In this document: piece after piece, positions 6,141-7,163 of the stretch
Layout: every line of letters starts with the position of its first letter
Numbering within the stretch: the stretch's first letter is position 1
Translations under genes and position numbers: made by a program
Assembly (NCBI GenBank): GCA_045638125.1
Contig: JAZUAS010000017.1
Location: 1 to 7,163 of the forward strand
Source of the DNA: SVTX01 sp045638125
GTDB taxonomy: Bacteria; Bacillota; Clostridia; Oscillospirales; CAG-272
Direction: 5' to 3'
Length of the DNA: 7,163 bases
Notes under the pieces: generated by a model
The model's database searches: none
The model's input: the letters and a program-made list of their open reading frames with translations, nothing else
What the model was told of the DNA's origin: nothing

Positions 6141-6416
6141 TTAGCCGAGAGTAGGGAGAAGCTTGTTAACGTCGGTGTGAGGTCTGGGGATAACGTGAGT
6201 AGCTACTACTTCGCCGAGGTTAGCTGCTGCTGCGCCGCCTGCCTCAACTGCTGCCTTAACTGCTCCAACGTCGCCGCGAACCATAACGGATACGAGTCCG
6301 CTACCGATCTTCTCGGAACCGATAAGCTGTACGTTAGCTGCCTTAACCATAGCATCTGCTGCTTCGATTGCTGCTACGAGACCTCTGGTCTCAACCATTC
6401 CTAATGCTTCATTCAT
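6141..6416 (-). CDS. BMC-H hexameric shell protein (PduA/EutM type)
   Basis: This 91-residue single BMC-domain protein forms hexamers that tile the shell facets. It opens MNEALGMVETRGLVAAIEAADAM, the standard start of the fold, and has the pore loop KIGSG (about 36-40), typical of PduA/EutM-like hexamers passing small polar metabolites. It closes with VIPRPHTDVNKLLP, the conserved C-terminal signature. Length is normal (90-95). The start ATG (6416) has AAAGGAG at 6432-6426 with a 9-nt spacer. Its last 71 residues differ from the partial BMC-H at 6948-7163 only by one Asn/Arg change, which points to recent duplication or gene conversion. Assignment to pduA or pduJ cannot be settled from sequence alone. 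Confidence 0.96.
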   Translation of the reverse strand: MNEALGMVETRGLVAAIEAADAMVKAANVQLIGSEKIGSGLVSVMVRGDVGAVKAAVEAGGAAAANLGEVVATHVIPRPHTDVNKLLPTLG

Positions 6417-6457
6417 GATAAAAATCTCCTTTTGGATAAATTTTTGTAATTTTGTTG

Positions 6458-6471
6458 GTGAGCAAGCTCAC
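6458..6471. repeat. Short palindrome between BMC-H genes
   Basis: GTGAGC (6458-6463) and GCTCAC (6466-6471) are complementary around a 2-nt centre. It lies in the 70-nt gap between two BMC-H genes, upstream of the RBS of the second. Its size resembles the mini-hairpins at 6837-6918, but no ATTTCAC spacer flanks it. Confidence 0.4.
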
Positions 6472-6486
6472 TTATATGCCGAGGGA

Positions 6487-6771
6487 TTAAACTCCCTTGT
6501 CGGTCTTAATAAATTTAACAATGTCGGGATGAGGACGAGCTATGACCTCCTGACACATTACGTGTCCAACTGTCTTTGCTGCTTCAACTCCCGCTTCAAG
6601 CGCGGCGGTAACCGCAGAAACGGTACCTTCAACAACAACTGTCACAAGTCTTCCGCCCAAGCGCTTTTCAACGTGGATGAGTTTAACATCCGCCGCTTTT
6701 ACCATTGCGTCAAGTCCGACTATAGCCGTAACCATAGCTTGAACTTCAAGCAGTGCAATTGCTTTTTCCAT
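6487..6771 (-). CDS. BMC-H hexameric shell protein with divergent pore loop
   Basis: From the chosen ATG the protein has 94 residues and a single BMC domain: MEKAIALLEVQAMVTAIVGLDAM at the start and EVIARPHPDIVKF near the end. It should form facet hexamers together with the neighbouring BMC-H proteins, from which it is clearly diverged. Where those have KIGSG in the pore loop, this one reads KRLGGRL (about 36-42), so the pore lining should differ in size and charge. ATG 6771 is preferred because TTAGGAG (6786-6780) lies 8 nt before it and MEKAIALLE matches the family start. A longer in-frame reading to 6810 adds 13 residues with no family support. The product probably tunes shell permeability or assembly; that is an inference. 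Confidence 0.94.
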   Translation of the reverse strand: MEKAIALLEVQAMVTAIVGLDAMVKAADVKLIHVEKRLGGRLVTVVVEGTVSAVTAALEAGVEAAKTVGHVMCQEVIARPHPDIVKFIKTDKGV

Positions 6772-6779
6772 AGTTTTGT

Positions 6780-6786
6780 CTCCTAA
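6780..6786 (-). promoter_or_regulatory. Ribosome binding site deciding a BMC-H start
   Basis: TTAGGAG on the minus strand stands 8 nt before ATG 6771. It lies inside the longer in-frame extension (to 6810), which argues that the extension is untranslated leader. Confidence 0.7.
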
Positions 6787-6797
6787 GTAGTTTGATC

Positions 6798-6952
6798 TGT
6801 CCTCGGACAAGCTCTCTTGCCCTTGCTAACCTTCACGTTGCTTGCTTGCAAGCAACATTTCACACGCCGAAGGCGTATTTCACGTCGCGAAGCTACATTT
6901 CACTTGTCCGCAGGACAAATATCACGTTAATTTTTGCGGAGCAAAAATTAAC
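6798..6952. repeat. Array of mini-hairpins separated by ATTTCAC heptamers
   Basis: A row of self-complementary units fills most of the 176-nt gap between two BMC-H genes. The clear units are 6837-6856 (8-bp stem), 6864-6876 (ACGCC/GGCGT), 6884-6896 (GTCGC/GCTAC, one mismatch), 6904-6918 (TTGTCC/GGACAA) and 6926-6952 (12-bp stem). They are separated by exactly 7 nt each time: ATTTCAC at 6857, 6877 and 6897, ATATCAC at 6919. CCTTCAC at 6830 is a decayed copy. A further TGTCC/GGACA palindrome lies at 6798-6809. On the plus strand the four triloops are GAA, GAA, GCA and GGA, each closed by C-G. The last stem includes the stop codon of the upstream BMC-H gene. Stem sequences are unrelated to each other, so pairing and spacing, not sequence, are kept. 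Confidence 0.85.
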
Positions 6953-7163
6953 CGAGAGTGGGGAGAAGCTTGTTAACGTCGGTGTGAGGTCTGGGGATAA
7001 CGTGAGTAGCTACTACTTCGCCGAGTCTAGCTGCTGCTGCGCCGCCTGCCTCAACTGCTGCCTTAACTGCTCCAACGTCGCCACGAACCATAACGGATAC
7101 GAGTCCGCTACCGATCTTCTCGGAACCGATAAGCTGTACGTTAGCTGCCTTAACCATAGCATC
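6948..7163 (-). CDS. BMC-H hexameric shell protein, 5'-truncated by the window edge
   Basis: The last 71 codons of a BMC-H gene are present; about 20 N-terminal residues lie beyond the right edge. The reading frame is open to the edge, starting DAMVKAANVQLIGSEKIGSG and ending VIPRPHTDVNKLLPTLG. An internal ATG (7157) falls in the middle of the first conserved helix and is not the true start. By eye the DNA differs from 6141-6356 at only five positions: three silent changes and two in one codon (AAC Asn to AGA Arg). The stop codon TAA (6950-6948) lies within the last hairpin of the array at 6798-6952. The role is facet hexamer with a KIGSG pore, as for its twin. Confidence 0.95.
   Translation of the reverse strand, partial: DAMVKAANVQLIGSEKIGSGLVSVMVRGDVGAVKAAVEAGGAAAARLGEVVATHVIPRPHTDVNKLLPTLG

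Noticed and set aside
6772..6810. N-terminal extension of the divergent BMC-H protein (start at 6810)
   Set aside because: The RBS TTAGGAG lies within it at 6786-6780, correctly spaced for ATG 6771, and the extra 13 residues do not match the BMC fold.
6798..6952. CRISPR array
   Set aside because: The constant part is only 7 nt, and the variable parts are themselves palindromes of 13-27 nt, unlike CRISPR repeats and spacers; no cas gene is visible.

Overview
The window is a segment of a bacterial microcompartment (BMC) operon. All genes read on the minus strand, so transcription runs from position 7163 towards position 1. The cargo is a glycyl-radical, B12-independent 1,2-propanediol (or glycerol) dehydratase. 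The likely source is an anaerobic Firmicute of class Clostridia, possibly a gut Oscillospiraceae/Ruminococcaceae-like lineage. Evidence is the oxygen-sensitive enzyme, its close resemblance (from memory) to the Roseburia propanediol dehydratase, moderate GC with AGGAG-type ribosome binding sites, and palindromic intergenic elements of a style I associate with these genomes. The species call is an inference.

Order of transcription: a 5'-truncated BMC-H hexamer gene (6948-7163), a 176-nt gap holding an array of mini-hairpins spaced by the heptamer ATTTCAC, a second and divergent BMC-H (6487-6771), a third BMC-H almost identical to the first (6141-6416), a gap with a near-perfect 18-bp inverted repeat, pduL phosphotransacylase (5302-5964), the EutN/CcmL pentamer vertex protein (5008-5271), the Fe-S flavoprotein pduS (3649-4974), the Fe-S tandem-domain shell protein pduT (3059-3604), the dehydratase (301-2832), and the first 23 codons of a probable radical-SAM activating enzyme (1-71).

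How they work together: the dehydratase would convert 1,2-propanediol to propionaldehyde (or glycerol to 3-hydroxypropionaldehyde) inside the shell. An aldehyde dehydrogenase, not in this window, would make the acyl-CoA. PduL would convert acyl-CoA to acyl-phosphate and recycle CoA. BMC-H, BMC-T and BMC-P build the facets and vertices. PduS and PduT form a probable electron route between lumen and cytosol. The dehydratase needs no cobalamin, so PduS here is unlikely to serve as a cobalamin reductase.

The coding genes belong to known families. The less ordinary material is non-coding: the ATTTCAC mini-hairpin array, whose four triloop hairpins all have C(GNA)G tips on the plus strand; three copies of a second hairpin element of the form GTTTTTGG-flank plus variable long stem; and inverted repeats ahead of pduL and of the dehydratase. 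No convincing intrinsic terminator, tRNA, rRNA, CRISPR array or transposase gene was seen.
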